DNA from: Pseudomonadales bacterium
GTDB lineage: Bacteria > Pseudomonadota > Gammaproteobacteria > Pseudomonadales > Ketobacteraceae
DNA: 64,000 nt
Assembly: GCA_002708905.1 (NCBI GenBank)
Contig: PAPM01000034.1
Coordinates: 124,001 to 188,000, forward strand
Direction: 5' to 3'
Under the pieces are notes generated by a model that saw only the letters and a program-made list of their open reading frames with translations, did no database searches and was not told the origin of the DNA. The position numbers were made by a program, and so were the translations under genes. Positions 19,904 through 29,357 of this stretch are shown piece by piece. How positions within the stretch are numbered: the stretch's first letter is position 1; each line of letters begins with the position of its first letter.

Positions 19904-21124
19904 ATGCAGTCATTAGCAAAGCGATGTTCAGCTATCGGTCTTGCGCTAGCCACTGTTACCAGCAGCTCGGTGTTTGCGGAATGGCAACTGGATATGACCC
20001 CAGGCGTCACTGACATCAGCCAGCAGGTTTTTGATATGCACCGCACGATGCTGTGGTGGTGTGTTGCGATCGGGGTTGTTGTGTTTGGGGCCATGTTCTA
20101 TTCCATGATCAAGCACCGCAAATCCAAGGGACACGAAGCCGCCCAGTTCCACGAAAGCACCAGTGTGGAAATCATGTGGACCATCGTACCCTTCATCATT
20201 CTGATACTAATGGCCATTCCCGCCACTAAAGTACTGATCGCCATGAATGACACCAGCGACTCAGCCCTGACGGTGAAAATTACCGGCTCCCAATGGAAGT
20301 GGCACTATGAGTATCTGGATTGGGAAGGCAGCGGCCAACCCGGTGTGGACTACTACAGTGTTCTGTCCACTCCTTCTGAAGAGATCATCCGACCCGCCCT
20401 CGCTTCAGGCCTGTTTCCCAAAAATACAGCCAAAGACAGCTATCGGGAAGACGGTAACTACCCGGAGCAAAAAGCATTTTATAAAAGCGACGTGGATAAA
20501 CCACTGGTGATTCCCACCGGGCGCAAAGTCCGCTTTTTGATTACCTCAGACGATGTGATCCATTCCTGGTGGGTGCCGGACTTTGCTATCAAAAAAGATG
20601 CTATTCCCGGCTTCATCAATGAGCTCTGGACGTTTGTCCCCGAAGACAAACCCGGTATCTATCGCGGCCAATGCGCAGAATTGTGCGGCAAAGACCATGC
20701 GTTTATGCCGGTAGTGGTTGATGCACGTCCGGTTGCGGAATTCGAACAATGGCTGGCAGATGCCCGTGAAGCCCAAAAAGCAGAAGAAGAGGCCGCAGCC
20801 AACAGCCTGGACAAGACTTTCAGTAAGGAAGAGTTGATGGCTGAAGGGGAAAAAGCCTATCTGGCTCGCTGCTCCGCCTGTCACCAGGCCAATGGTGCCG
20901 GCTTGCCTCCCACCTTCCCTGCCCTGGCAGGAAGCGCGATTGCCATAGGCCCGGTTGCCGAGCACATCGACATTGTGGTGAAAGGCAAGAATGCAATGCC
21001 GGCCTTTGGCTCCATGCTGAGCCCGAAAGAAGTCGCTGCCATTATTACCTATGAACGCAACGCCTGGGGCAACAGCCCGTCGGATGGTGTTGATGTTGTA
21101 CAACCACGTGACGTTGCGAAATAA
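19904..21124 (+). CDS. coxB: Cytochrome c oxidase subunit II with fused cytochrome c domain (caa3 type)
   Basis: A 406-residue precursor. The signal peptide runs to about SSSVFA-EW, two membrane helices follow (~45-65 and ~85-105), then the periplasmic CuA domain with ligands in HSWWVPDF and CAELCGKDHAFM. A linker leads to a C-terminal heme-binding domain with CSACH (CxxCH) and a distal methionine in NAMPAFG. The fused cytochrome makes this a caa3-like oxidase that can take electrons from small cytochromes c. First gene of coxB-coxA-ctaG-coxC; ribosome site AGGGAG. Confidence 0.97.
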   Translation: MQSLAKRCSAIGLALATVTSSSVFAEWQLDMTPGVTDISQQVFDMHRTMLWWCVAIGVVVFGAMFYSMIKHRKSKGHEAAQFHESTSVEIMWTIVPFIILILMAIPATKVLIAMNDTSDSALTVKITGSQWKWHYEYLDWEGSGQPGVDYYSVLSTPSEEIIRPALASGLFPKNTAKDSYREDGNYPEQKAFYKSDVDKPLVIPTGRKVRFLITSDDVIHSWWVPDFAIKKDAIPGFINELWTFVPEDKPGIYRGQCAELCGKDHAFMPVVVDARPVAEFEQWLADAREAQKAEEEAAANSLDKTFSKEELMAEGEKAYLARCSACHQANGAGLPPTFPALAGSAIAIGPVAEHIDIVVKGKNAMPAFGSMLSPKEVAAIITYERNAWGNSPSDGVDVVQPRDVAK

Positions 21125-21142
21125 GGATAGGGGGATTTTAAA

Positions 21143-22717
21143 ATGGGTGAACATCACGGCCCAATGAAGGGCATCAAACGTTGGTTGTTTGCAACCAACC
21201 ATAAAGACATCGGCGCCATGTACCTCTGGTTCAGTTTTATCATGTTCCTGACCGGTGGTTTCATGGCCATGATCATCCGGGCAGAACTGATGTATCCAGG
21301 TCTGCAATTGGTTGATCCCAACTTCTTTAACCAAATGACCACCACGCATGGTCTGATTATGGTATTCGGTGCCGTTATGCCGGCCTTTGTCGGCTTGGCA
21401 AACTACATGGTCCCGATGATGATCGGTGCTCCGGACATGGCGTTACCACGGCTCAATAACTGGAGCTTCTGGATTCTGCCGTTTGCCTTTTCATTACTGA
21501 TCATCGCCATCATTCAGTCGTTCCTGGGTATTGCTGATGCTCCTAACTTCGGTTGGACTTTCTATGCTCCGCTCTCAACCAAATACGGGCCGGCATCTAC
21601 AGACTTCTTCATCTTCTCAGTTCATATGATGGGTATTTCTTCCATCATGGGTGCAGTGAACGTTATTGTGACCATCTTCAATTTGCGCGCTCCCGGCATG
21701 ACGCTGATGAAGATGCCATTGTTTGTCTGGACCTGGCTGATTACTGCGTTCCTGCTGATTGCGGTTATGCCGGTGTTGGCAGGTGCTGTCACCATGATGC
21801 TTACGGACCGTCACTTTGGCACCAGTTTCTTTGATGCCGCCGGTGGTGGTGATCCGGTTCTGTTCCAGCATGTATTCTGGTTCTTCGGGCACCCTGAGGT
21901 GTATATCATGATTCTGCCGGCATTCGGCATTGTCTCAGCCATTATTCCCACGTTTGCCCGCAAGCCACTGTTTGGTTATGCCTCCATGGTGTACGCAACC
22001 GCGTCCATCGCCTTCCTGTCATTCCTGGTTTGGGCGCATCACATGTTCACGGTAGGTCTACCGTTAGCGGGTAACCTGTTCTATATGTATATGACCATGT
22101 TGATTGCAGTACCTACGGGCGTGAAAGTATTCAACTGGGTTGCCACCATGTGGAAAGGCTCCATGACCTTTGAAGTGCCTATGCTGTTTTCCATCGCCTT
22201 TGTGGTTCTGTTCACCATTGGTGGTTTTTCCGGTTTGATGCTGGCGATCACCCCTGTGGATCAGCAATATCACGACACCTATTTCGTGGTGGCGCATTTC
22301 CACTACGTGTTGGTATCCGGTGCGGTGTTCTCCATCGTTGCCGGGGTTTACTACTGGCTACCCAAGTGGACCGGTCGCATGTACAACGTCGGGCTGGCAA
22401 AACTGCATTTCTGGGCCTCCCTGATCTTTGTAAACCTGCTGTTCTTCCCGATGCACTTTGTCGGCCTTGCAGGAATGCCACGACGTTACTCCGACTATTC
22501 TCTGCAATTCGCCGATTTCAACTGGTGGATCAGTATCGGTGGCTTTGGGTTCGGCCTGAGTCAGCTGATTCTGTTGTGGATTCTGATCGATGTCTGCTTC
22601 CGCAAGAAAGGTGAGAGCGTCAGCGATCAGGTTTGGGATGGTGCAGAAGGTCTGGAATGGACGTTGCCTTCGCCTGCGCCCTACCACAGTTTTACCACCC
22701 CCCCTGTTGTGAAATAA
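21143..22717 (+). CDS. coxA: Cytochrome c oxidase subunit I
   Basis: A 524-residue, 12-helix heme-copper oxidase core subunit. GHPEVYIMILPAFGI holds the CuB histidine and the cross-linked tyrosine; VWAHHMFTVG holds the two further CuB histidines; VAHFHYVL holds the heme a/a3 ligands. The pattern is a family A oxidase with D- and K-channels. It reduces oxygen to water and pumps protons in the inner membrane. The start ATG 21143 lies 18 bases after coxB. Confidence 0.98.
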   Translation: MGEHHGPMKGIKRWLFATNHKDIGAMYLWFSFIMFLTGGFMAMIIRAELMYPGLQLVDPNFFNQMTTTHGLIMVFGAVMPAFVGLANYMVPMMIGAPDMALPRLNNWSFWILPFAFSLLIIAIIQSFLGIADAPNFGWTFYAPLSTKYGPASTDFFIFSVHMMGISSIMGAVNVIVTIFNLRAPGMTLMKMPLFVWTWLITAFLLIAVMPVLAGAVTMMLTDRHFGTSFFDAAGGGDPVLFQHVFWFFGHPEVYIMILPAFGIVSAIIPTFARKPLFGYASMVYATASIAFLSFLVWAHHMFTVGLPLAGNLFYMYMTMLIAVPTGVKVFNWVATMWKGSMTFEVPMLFSIAFVVLFTIGGFSGLMLAITPVDQQYHDTYFVVAHFHYVLVSGAVFSIVAGVYYWLPKWTGRMYNVGLAKLHFWASLIFVNLLFFPMHFVGLAGMPRRYSDYSLQFADFNWWISIGGFGFGLSQLILLWILIDVCFRKKGESVSDQVWDGAEGLEWTLPSPAPYHSFTTPPVVK

Positions 22718-22737
22718 GTAATTAGGGATTTCGGCTG

Positions 22738-23307
22738 ATGACAGAGCAACACTCCGTACAACAGGCAAACCGAAAACTGATCAAGAAATTATCCTTGATC
22801 GTGGTCGGCATGTTTATTTTTGCCGTCGGAGTGCTGCCTCCCATGTACGACGCCATCTGCGACATTACCGGCCTCAATGGCAAAACAGACAATGAGGCCG
22901 CGTCTGCAGAAGACGCCGTCGTGGTTGAAGACAGAATGGTTACAATACAGTTCCTGGCAAATACAGACCCCGCCATGCCCTGGGATTTCAAGCCCAATAC
23001 ATTCAGTGTAAAAGTGCATCCCGGGCAAATCCAAAAGGTGGATTTCCATGTCCGTAACCCGACAACACAGTTAATTGTTGGCCAGGCTATACCCTCTGTT
23101 TCACCTGCACAGGCGACGCCCTATTTCAAAAAAACAGAATGTTTTTGCTTTCAGAGTCAGGAATTGAATGGCGGCGAAGAAATGGATATGCCGTTGATTT
23201 TTTATGTGGACCCGGAGTTACCCAAGAGCGTACGCACCATCACGCTGTCTTATCAGCTCTACGACATTACGAAATCAACAGATACCGATTCGCTGGCCGC
23301 GAAATAA
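22738..23307 (+). CDS. ctaG: Cytochrome c oxidase assembly protein CtaG (Cox11 family)
   Basis: A 189-residue protein with a single N-terminal membrane anchor (KKLSLIVVGMFIFAVGVLPPMYDAIC) and a periplasmic immunoglobulin-like domain. The copper-binding CFCF motif in KKTECFCFQSQ is intact, and GEEMDMPLIFYVDPELP is the family signature. It delivers copper to the CuB site of CoxA, whose gene is immediately upstream. Start ATG 22738, with AGGGA at 22723-22727. Confidence 0.97.
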   Translation: MTEQHSVQQANRKLIKKLSLIVVGMFIFAVGVLPPMYDAICDITGLNGKTDNEAASAEDAVVVEDRMVTIQFLANTDPAMPWDFKPNTFSVKVHPGQIQKVDFHVRNPTTQLIVGQAIPSVSPAQATPYFKKTECFCFQSQELNGGEEMDMPLIFYVDPELPKSVRTITLSYQLYDITKSTDTDSLAAK

Positions 23308-23337
23308 CAGGTTTTTGATCGCTTGAGGAGATCAACC

Positions 23338-24231
23338 ATGGCAGAAAAAACAACACACTACTATGTGCCAGAACAAAGCCCATGGCCATTTATTACAGCC
23401 ATTTCGCTGTTCTTGGTGGCCTTTGGCGCAGCAAACTTTATCCAGCAGAACTCCGGTTCCGGTATCGCCGCCAACGACGGCACCTCCGGTAGCTATATTC
23501 TCGCATTGGGAATCGCCGGTATTGTCATCATGATGTTCGTTTGGTTCCGGGACACCATCAAGGAAAGTCTTGCCAATATGAACAGCGCCCAGATGGACCG
23601 TTCCTACCGCATGGGCATGATGTGGTTTATCTTCTCTGAGGTGATGTTCTTCGGCGCCTTCTTCGGCGCGCTGTTCTACGTCCGTATTCTTGCAGTACCC
23701 TGGCTGGGTGGCGCTGGCGAAGAAGCCATGACTCATGAGCTGTTGTGGCCGGACTTCCAGGCCATGTGGCCACTGACCCTGACACCCGGCGGCGCCACCA
23801 CCGAAGCTATGCCGGCTTGGGGCTTACCCTTCCTGAACACCGTGTTACTCGTGACCAGTAGTATCACCCTGACCATTGCCCATCATGCCTTGGTTGCAGG
23901 TCAACGTAACAAGTTACTGATCAGTCTGTTTCTTACGCTGGTGTTAGGCTTTGCCTTCCTGTTTTTCCAGGTGGAGGAATATGTTCACGCCTACACTGAG
24001 ATGGGATTGACACTGGATGCCGGTATTTACGGTTCCACTTTCTTTATGCTCACCGGTTTCCACGGTATGCACGTGACCATTGGTGCCACCATGCTGACCA
24101 TCATGTTCTTGCGGGCATTGAAAGGGAACCTGACGCCGGATAACCATTTCGCCTTCGAAGCATCTGCCTGGTACTGGCATTTTGTGGACGTGGTCTGGCT
24201 GTTCCTGTTTGTGTGCGTTTACTGGTTGTAA
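23338..24231 (+). CDS. coxC: Cytochrome c oxidase subunit III
   Basis: 297 residues from ATG 23338, chosen over an in-frame TTG at 23323 because GAGGAG lies between them at correct spacing. Seven predicted helices; landmarks are WFIFSEVMFFGAFFGALFYVR, GFHGMHVTIGATML and the C-terminal WYWHFVDVVWLFLFVCVYWL. It stabilises the oxidase core and its proton uptake. It is the last gene of the structural operon; a terminator follows at 24253. Confidence 0.97.
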   Translation: MAEKTTHYYVPEQSPWPFITAISLFLVAFGAANFIQQNSGSGIAANDGTSGSYILALGIAGIVIMMFVWFRDTIKESLANMNSAQMDRSYRMGMMWFIFSEVMFFGAFFGALFYVRILAVPWLGGAGEEAMTHELLWPDFQAMWPLTLTPGGATTEAMPAWGLPFLNTVLLVTSSITLTIAHHALVAGQRNKLLISLFLTLVLGFAFLFFQVEEYVHAYTEMGLTLDAGIYGSTFFMLTGFHGMHVTIGATMLTIMFLRALKGNLTPDNHFAFEASAWYWHFVDVVWLFLFVCVYWL

Positions 24232-24252
24232 CGCCCTACTGGAATGCGCAAT

Positions 24253-24282
24253 AAGGCTGGGTTAGCGATAACTCAGCCTTTT
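24253..24282. terminator. Bidirectional terminator between coxC and the DUF2909 gene
   Basis: AAGGCTGGGTTA pairs with TAACTCAGCCTT across a GCGA loop (one G-T pair), with TTTT on the right and an A-rich left flank. The right arm includes the stop codon of the minus-strand gene at 24273. Confidence 0.8.
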
Positions 24283-24485
24283 AACCCATGAGGTTGAATC
24301 CACCCCATCGCAAAGGCAAGACCAAGCAAAATCAACAACAGGGCAGAAAACCCTACTCGATAGGCCAATAATTTAACGGTTCTTTGCTTATCCCCTTCCT
24401 GGTTTCGGACCAATGATCTGAGGGCTCCGAACAGGCTGAACAAAATAATAAACAAAACAGCAATAACCGCAATTTTAATCAACAT
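24273..24485 (-). CDS. DUF2909 twin-helix membrane protein
   Basis: 70 residues from ATG 24485, chosen because it puts the first hydrophobic helix at the N-terminus (MLIKIAVIAVLFIILFSLFGAL) and follows GGAAG; the frame stays open upstream into SURF1. A short basic loop (RNQEGDKQR) and a second helix (VGFSALLLILLGLAFAMGWI) follow. This small family is typically found next to cytochrome oxidase genes in gammaproteobacteria and has no proven role; assembly or stability of the oxidase is plausible. Divergent from the SURF1 gene with 39 bases between starts. Confidence 0.85.
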   Translation of the reverse strand: MLIKIAVIAVLFIILFSLFGALRSLVRNQEGDKQRTVKLLAYRVGFSALLLILLGLAFAMGWIQPHGLKG

Positions 24486-24524
24486 GATGACTTCCATCGG
24501 ACCAGTAGTGGATGCAGTATAACA

Positions 24525-25280
24525 ATGAGCAAATCCATAGCACATAGCCGAAGAGGGATTGTTATCGGCGTTTTTCACTTCACCCCCGGTCTGCTCCCCA
24601 CCGTCGCCACCGTGCTGGTGTTTGCACTGCTTATGAACCTGGGCTTCTGGCAGCTACGACGTGCCGAATTTAAAGAAGGTATGGTGGAACGCCTGGAAAG
24701 CCGAAGCCAGCAATCAAGCCGAGACATCAACGCTCTCACCCAAGACGATATAACAGGCGATATGACAGACTACCCGCTGCATGTCACCGGGCATTATCTT
24801 AATGATCTCAGCCTGTTACTGGATAACCGCCCTTATCATGGTCAACCCGGATATGAGGTCTTGACCGCTTTCTTGACGAATGGTCAAGTTTTACTGGTTA
24901 ATCGTGGCTGGATTGCACAGGGGCCTGATCGCAGGGTTCCTCCTGCAATTCCACAGGTCAAGGGGGAAATCACCTTGCATGGAAATGCTCATACACCCAA
25001 CCCTGACTTCTTTGTGCTCAAGGAAGACGACTACAGCCAGGTTAACTGGCCTTTTCTGATCCAGAAAATAGACCTTGAAAAATCTGCCCAGCTGTTTGAT
25101 TATCCGGTGATGCCTTTTGTGTTGCGCTTGGAACCGGACGAGTCCTCACAATTTGTGCGCGAATGGCACAGCCATTTCATGGGGCCGGAAAAGCATTACG
25201 GATATGCAGTTCAGTGGTTTTCCCTGGCTGCTGCTTTACTGGTGATCTACGTCGTGGTTAACACGAAACGAAAACAATAA
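24525..25280 (+). CDS. SURF1-family cytochrome oxidase assembly protein
   Basis: A 251-residue protein with two membrane helices, near residues 20-40 and at the C-terminus (AVQWFSLAAALLVIYVVV), flanking a periplasmic domain. LGFWQLRRAEFKEGM, LLDNRPYHGQPGYEVLTAF and VLLVNRGWIAQG are the SURF1 hallmarks. It helps heme A insertion into subunit I. It leads the assembly operon SURF1, Sco-like protein, ctaA, ctaB. Confidence 0.95.
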   Translation: MSKSIAHSRRGIVIGVFHFTPGLLPTVATVLVFALLMNLGFWQLRRAEFKEGMVERLESRSQQSSRDINALTQDDITGDMTDYPLHVTGHYLNDLSLLLDNRPYHGQPGYEVLTAFLTNGQVLLVNRGWIAQGPDRRVPPAIPQVKGEITLHGNAHTPNPDFFVLKEDDYSQVNWPFLIQKIDLEKSAQLFDYPVMPFVLRLEPDESSQFVREWHSHFMGPEKHYGYAVQWFSLAAALLVIYVVVNTKRKQ

Positions 25281-25307
25281 TAATCAATACTAATGTAGTA
25301 GCTAAGT

Positions 25308-25922
25308 ATGGATACCAACCGTAAAACATTTTTAATCGCGCTTTCTATCTTCGTCATACCATTTCTCGCTGCATTGCTGTTGCACAAAACCGGCCTCTAT
25401 ACATCCGTGGGCACAACGAACCGGGGTGAGTTGATCTCCCCACCCGCAGCCTTCGACGCGATCGAGTTATCCGATCAAAACAAAGAACCGATTACACCGG
25501 ACAGCCTCAAGAAAAAATGGTGGATGGTGTACGTCATGCCTAATACCTGCAACGAGGCCTGTGAAAACAGCCTTTACCAAATTCGACAGATTCACGCGGC
25601 CTTGGGACCAGAACAAAACCGGGTTGCCACCATGCTAATCGCCACACACCCGCTTGACGCAAAATACCAAACCTTAATTGAGCAGGAGTTCCCCCATCTG
25701 AGGGTGGCCTACACCGAAGATGCCGAACTGGAAAGCTGGTTCAGTGAAACGAATAACCAACCACTCCAAACCCGGCAAACCGGCTACATCTATCTGGTGG
25801 ACACCATGGGTGCCGTTTTCATGTATTACCCCACCTATGAAGATGAACAGGAATCCATCCTAAAAGGACGCGACATGCTGAAAGACCTGCAAAAAGTTTT
25901 GAAACTGTCCAAGATAGGGTGA
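25308..25922 (+). CDS. Membrane-anchored Sco-like thioredoxin-fold protein in the oxidase assembly operon
   Basis: A 204-residue protein: N-terminal anchor (TFLIALSIFVIPFLAALLL), then a periplasmic domain with MVYVMPNTCNEACENSLYQIRQI. The CxxxC spacing is that of Sco/SenC copper chaperones. The usual distal histidine is not obvious: the equivalent region reads RQTGYIYLVDTMGAVFMYYP. It sits between SURF1 and ctaA, as the uncharacterised protein does in Pseudomonas. A CuA-site thiol or copper role is inferred. No separate SenC gene follows ctaB here, so this may be the only Sco-type protein in the cluster. Confidence 0.8.
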   Translation: MDTNRKTFLIALSIFVIPFLAALLLHKTGLYTSVGTTNRGELISPPAAFDAIELSDQNKEPITPDSLKKKWWMVYVMPNTCNEACENSLYQIRQIHAALGPEQNRVATMLIATHPLDAKYQTLIEQEFPHLRVAYTEDAELESWFSETNNQPLQTRQTGYIYLVDTMGAVFMYYPTYEDEQESILKGRDMLKDLQKVLKLSKIG

Positions 25923-25928
25923 CGGCAG

Positions 25929-26951
25929 ATGTGGCTGAAACGACTTTCAATCATTGCCGTTGTGCTGGCGCTTTGCGTCGTTGCATTGGGCGCCTATACG
26001 CGCTTAAAAGATGCCGGCCTCGGCTGCCCGGACTGGCCCGGATGCTACGGCCATTTAGTGGTTCCCAAATCCAGTGAAGCCGTTAGCAATGCCAATGCAG
26101 CCTACCCTGAACGGCCTCTGGAAGCCCACAAAGCCTGGCCGGAAATGATTCACCGGTATTTTGCATCCACTCTGGGCCTGGTCATTTTCAGTATTCTGTT
26201 TTTGAGCTTCAAAGCCAGAAAAAGCAACCCGCAGCTCCCGATCAAAACTCCCTTGGCCCTGGCTATCCTTGTGGTGTTCCAGGGGCTCCTCGGAATGTGG
26301 ACGGTGACACTCGGGCTTTTTCCCACGGTAGTCATGGCACATCTATTGGGTGGTTTTACCACCCTGTGTCTGCTGTTCCTGCTGGCTGTGCGTTTGCATA
26401 GCTCACCCGACCCGGTTCAGAATTCAGGGCAAGGCAAGCCTAACATGGCTTTGCGGTTTGGTATCCTGGGTATATTTATTTTGGCGTTCCAGATCGCATT
26501 GGGAGGCTGGACTGCAGCCAACTATGCAGCGACCGTTTGCAGTGATTTGCCGATTTGCCAGAGTGGCTGGCAGCAACATGTTAATTTTGAGGAAGCTTTC
26601 AAGTTTTGGGGGCACGGTATCGATGATTACGAATACGCGACCCACCTGGGAGCCGACGCCAAAATCACGATTCATGTTGCCCATCGAGTAGGGGCAATCA
26701 TCACAACCTTATACCTGGGCAGCTTGTTTATTTGGCTGCTCACCCGCAATGGCATCTCGTCCACCATCAGGCAGGCTGCGGTGGCGGCACTGGCGGTGTT
26801 GGTGCTCCAAATAGCATTGGGAATTACCAATGTAGTGATGAACCTGCCGTTATTGGTGGCAGTCGCCCACAATGGGGTTGCCGCCATTTTGATGATGTCA
26901 TTGATATTTCTTAATCTTAGTCTGTATCGTTCAGGGGGGATAAAACCATGA
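25929..26951 (+). CDS. ctaA: Heme A synthase
   Basis: A 340-residue, eight-helix membrane protein of the COX15/CtaA family. The N-terminal GAYTRLKDAGLGCPDWPGCYG contains the conserved extracytoplasmic cysteines, and heme-ligand histidines occur in MIHRYFA and VAHRVGA. It oxidises the C8 methyl of heme O to give heme A. Its stop overlaps the ctaB start (ATGA), so the two heme-modifying enzymes are translationally coupled. Confidence 0.96.
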   Translation: MWLKRLSIIAVVLALCVVALGAYTRLKDAGLGCPDWPGCYGHLVVPKSSEAVSNANAAYPERPLEAHKAWPEMIHRYFASTLGLVIFSILFLSFKARKSNPQLPIKTPLALAILVVFQGLLGMWTVTLGLFPTVVMAHLLGGFTTLCLLFLLAVRLHSSPDPVQNSGQGKPNMALRFGILGIFILAFQIALGGWTAANYAATVCSDLPICQSGWQQHVNFEEAFKFWGHGIDDYEYATHLGADAKITIHVAHRVGAIITTLYLGSLFIWLLTRNGISSTIRQAAVAALAVLVLQIALGITNVVMNLPLLVAVAHNGVAAILMMSLIFLNLSLYRSGGIKP

Positions 26952-27859
26952 ATCGAGTCATCAGTAGAGAATTCTCCAGCGCTGTTTCCTGGCGTGATTA
27001 TCTGGAACTGACTAAACCCCGCGTAGTGATGCTGCTAATGTTGACCGCAATCGTCGGCATGTTCATGTCCACACCCGGCATGGTGCCGCTGGATGTATTG
27101 GTTCTTGGTTCCATCGGCATGGCCTTTGCCATGGGCGCGGCGGCAGCGGTCAATCATGTAGTGGACCAACGCATCGACAGCGTTATGGCCCGCACCGAAA
27201 ACCGCCCGGTAGCGAAAGGCAAGATAAGCCCGCAGAAAGCCATTCTGTTTGCCGCGACGCTCTCGGTGGCTTCCATGTTCATCCTGTCTTTTTTCATCAA
27301 TTCGTTGACCGCGTTTCTGACGCTCTTCGGCATCGTTGGATACGCTTTCATTTACACCATGTATCTCAAGCGGGCCACCCCTCAAAATATTGTTATTGGC
27401 GGACTGGCAGGAGCGATTCCTCCCCTGCTGGGGTGGACTGCCGTCACCAACAGCATCGACCCCCACGCATTGCTGTTGGTGCTGATCGTCTTCGTGTGGA
27501 CCCCACCCCATTTTTGGGCCCTGGCGATTCACCGCCGGGATGACTATGCCAAAGCCGGTATCCCCATGCTGCCGGTGACCCATGGTATCGATTACACCAA
27601 ATCCGCCGTTCTGTACTACACCATTCTGATGGCACTTTGCACTCTGTTGCCTTACCTCACCGGCATGAGCGGTTTGATCTACCTGGCGGTGACGTTGGTG
27701 TTGAACGCCATCTTCCTCTACTACGCGGTACGCCTGAAGTTTGCCCCCACGCCGGGAATCGCAATGAAGACCTTCGGCTACTCCATCGTTTACCTGATGT
27801 GCCTGTTCATTGTGTTGTTGGTGGACCACTACTTCACCATAACCCTTACTGCCCAGTAA
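26948..27859 (+). CDS. ctaB: Protoheme IX farnesyltransferase (heme O synthase)
   Basis: A 303-residue UbiA-family prenyltransferase. The aspartate-rich segment NHVVDQRIDSVMARTENRPVAKGK binds the farnesyl diphosphate-magnesium complex. WTPPHFWALAI and DDYAKAGIPMLPVTHG are the second conserved block. It makes heme O, the substrate of CtaA. It overlaps ctaA by four bases. A weak hairpin at 27870-27888 follows. Confidence 0.97.
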   Translation: MNRVISREFSSAVSWRDYLELTKPRVVMLLMLTAIVGMFMSTPGMVPLDVLVLGSIGMAFAMGAAAAVNHVVDQRIDSVMARTENRPVAKGKISPQKAILFAATLSVASMFILSFFINSLTAFLTLFGIVGYAFIYTMYLKRATPQNIVIGGLAGAIPPLLGWTAVTNSIDPHALLLVLIVFVWTPPHFWALAIHRRDDYAKAGIPMLPVTHGIDYTKSAVLYYTILMALCTLLPYLTGMSGLIYLAVTLVLNAIFLYYAVRLKFAPTPGIAMKTFGYSIVYLMCLFIVLLVDHYFTITLTAQ

Positions 27860-27869
27860 GTCTGTAGTC

Positions 27870-27888
27870 GGCCACCCCCGTGGTGGCC
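27870..27888 (+). terminator. Hairpin after ctaB
   Basis: GGCCACC/GGTGGCC with a five-base loop, 10 bases after the ctaB stop. There is no T-run, so termination here is uncertain. Confidence 0.4.
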
Positions 27889-27984
27889 TGACTCCACAAT
27901 CACCTCACCCCCCACCACCTTTAAGCTCAGCCTAAAACCCGTTAGAATTCCCGACTCCATTTATTCATGCTCCCCGGGGAACCA

Positions 27985-29202
27985 ATGAACATCTCGCTCG
28001 CCAGACTCAGTTTCACGACCACTACATTGTTGGGCACCCTGAGCGTTGTCCAGCCTGCGCTGGCCAATCAAAACCAGGACAACTTCGAACAGGAAATCGA
28101 CTCGGTGTGCAGTCTGGTCTTCCAAAACGAAGACCCGGTCTGTTTTGAGCGGACCCAACCCGGCTCCACAACAACCGCCCAGGTGACGCCGGACGAAGAA
28201 CCGGCATTACATACTTCCCTGGTGCAAATCAGTGGCGACCAGGTCAGCAATGTCAGCAATCACTTGGCAGGCATGCGCCGCCAGCGCGCGGCCGGCGGCG
28301 GCAATAACACGGCAGCAAGAGAGCTCCTGAGGGGTTACGTCGGTGGCACCGCAGGCAGCGAATTAATATCCAACGCACGCTTCAGCGCCTTCTTCAGTGG
28401 CTCCATGGTCGATGGCGATCAGGACAATACCGACTATGAAGTGGGCTATGATCTGAAAACCGATCACTACACCCTGGGCGCCGACCTGCAATTGAACTCA
28501 GAGTGGTTATTCGGTTTCGCCTATGGAACAACAGAAACTGAGCTGGAATACAACAGCGACTTTGATGATCGTACCGAGAATGACTCTGACCACTATATCC
28601 TGTATGCAAGCTGGTACCGCGCCAACTTCGCGGTGGATATGACCCTGGGCTACTCTGAGGGTGAATTTGAGACCCAAAGACAGCTCCCCGATGCTATTGC
28701 CACCGGCAGCACAGATAACGATATGGTGTATGTCAGTGTCTCCGGCGCATTCGACTTCAGCCAGGGAGGGTGGACCTATGGCCCCCTGGCCAAACTGGAC
28801 TACGTGGACGGACAGATTGACGGCTTTGCCGAGCAAGGGGACAGCGTCTGGAAAGCGGAATTCGACGACCAGGATGTTAAATCCAGTATCTATTCCATGG
28901 GTGGGCAGGTTGCCTACGCCCAAAGTTTTAGCTGGGGGGTAGTATTACCCTATGCACAAGGCGTTTGGCGTTATGAACTGAAGGATGATCGAGACCTGAT
29001 TGTGGGACGTTTCAGCGTCAGCCCCACGGAGGATTTCATCATTACCCCGGACGATCCGGATCGCTCCTGGTTTGAAGTCAGCGCCGGACTGACCGCTGTT
29101 TTCCCCCATGGCATTTCAGCCTTCGTCAGCTATGAGGAACTGATCAGCTATGCTGATACGGATCTTTACACGGTTTCAGCCGGTGCCCGCCTGGAATTCT
29201 GA
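27985..29202 (+). CDS. Autotransporter-type beta-barrel outer-membrane protein
   Basis: 405 residues from ATG 27985, chosen over ATG 27967 because GGGGA sits just before it and the signal peptide then starts at once (ISLARLSFTTTTLLGTLSVVQPALA). A short N-terminal region of ~100 residues precedes a C-terminal ~280-residue barrel with alternating strands (WLFGFAYGTTETELEY, YVSVSGAFDFSQGGWTYGPLAKLDY) ending in AGARLEF, a terminal-phenylalanine BAM signal. It matches the autotransporter barrel family but lacks a long passenger. Function is unknown. It stands alone. Confidence 0.82.
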   Translation: MNISLARLSFTTTTLLGTLSVVQPALANQNQDNFEQEIDSVCSLVFQNEDPVCFERTQPGSTTTAQVTPDEEPALHTSLVQISGDQVSNVSNHLAGMRRQRAAGGGNNTAARELLRGYVGGTAGSELISNARFSAFFSGSMVDGDQDNTDYEVGYDLKTDHYTLGADLQLNSEWLFGFAYGTTETELEYNSDFDDRTENDSDHYILYASWYRANFAVDMTLGYSEGEFETQRQLPDAIATGSTDNDMVYVSVSGAFDFSQGGWTYGPLAKLDYVDGQIDGFAEQGDSVWKAEFDDQDVKSSIYSMGGQVAYAQSFSWGVVLPYAQGVWRYELKDDRDLIVGRFSVSPTEDFIITPDDPDRSWFEVSAGLTAVFPHGISAFVSYEELISYADTDLYTVSAGARLEF

Positions 29203-29234
29203 ATCACTTTTATCTGATCGCTTCTGATTTTGAT

Positions 29235-29257
29235 CGCCGCTGGTAGTAACAGCGGCG
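29235..29257 (+). terminator. Hairpin after the autotransporter-barrel gene
   Basis: CGCCGCTG/CAGCGGCG around a seven-base loop, 33 bases past the stop. No T-tract follows. Confidence 0.4.
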
Positions 29258-29357
29258 CCCTACAGACCCTTCCCTTCTAAGCAACCTCACCACCTTGCCT
29301 AAATGACAATCCACGGCTAACAAGAAGTATTACCCGCTTAATAAATTGAGGTGAGCC

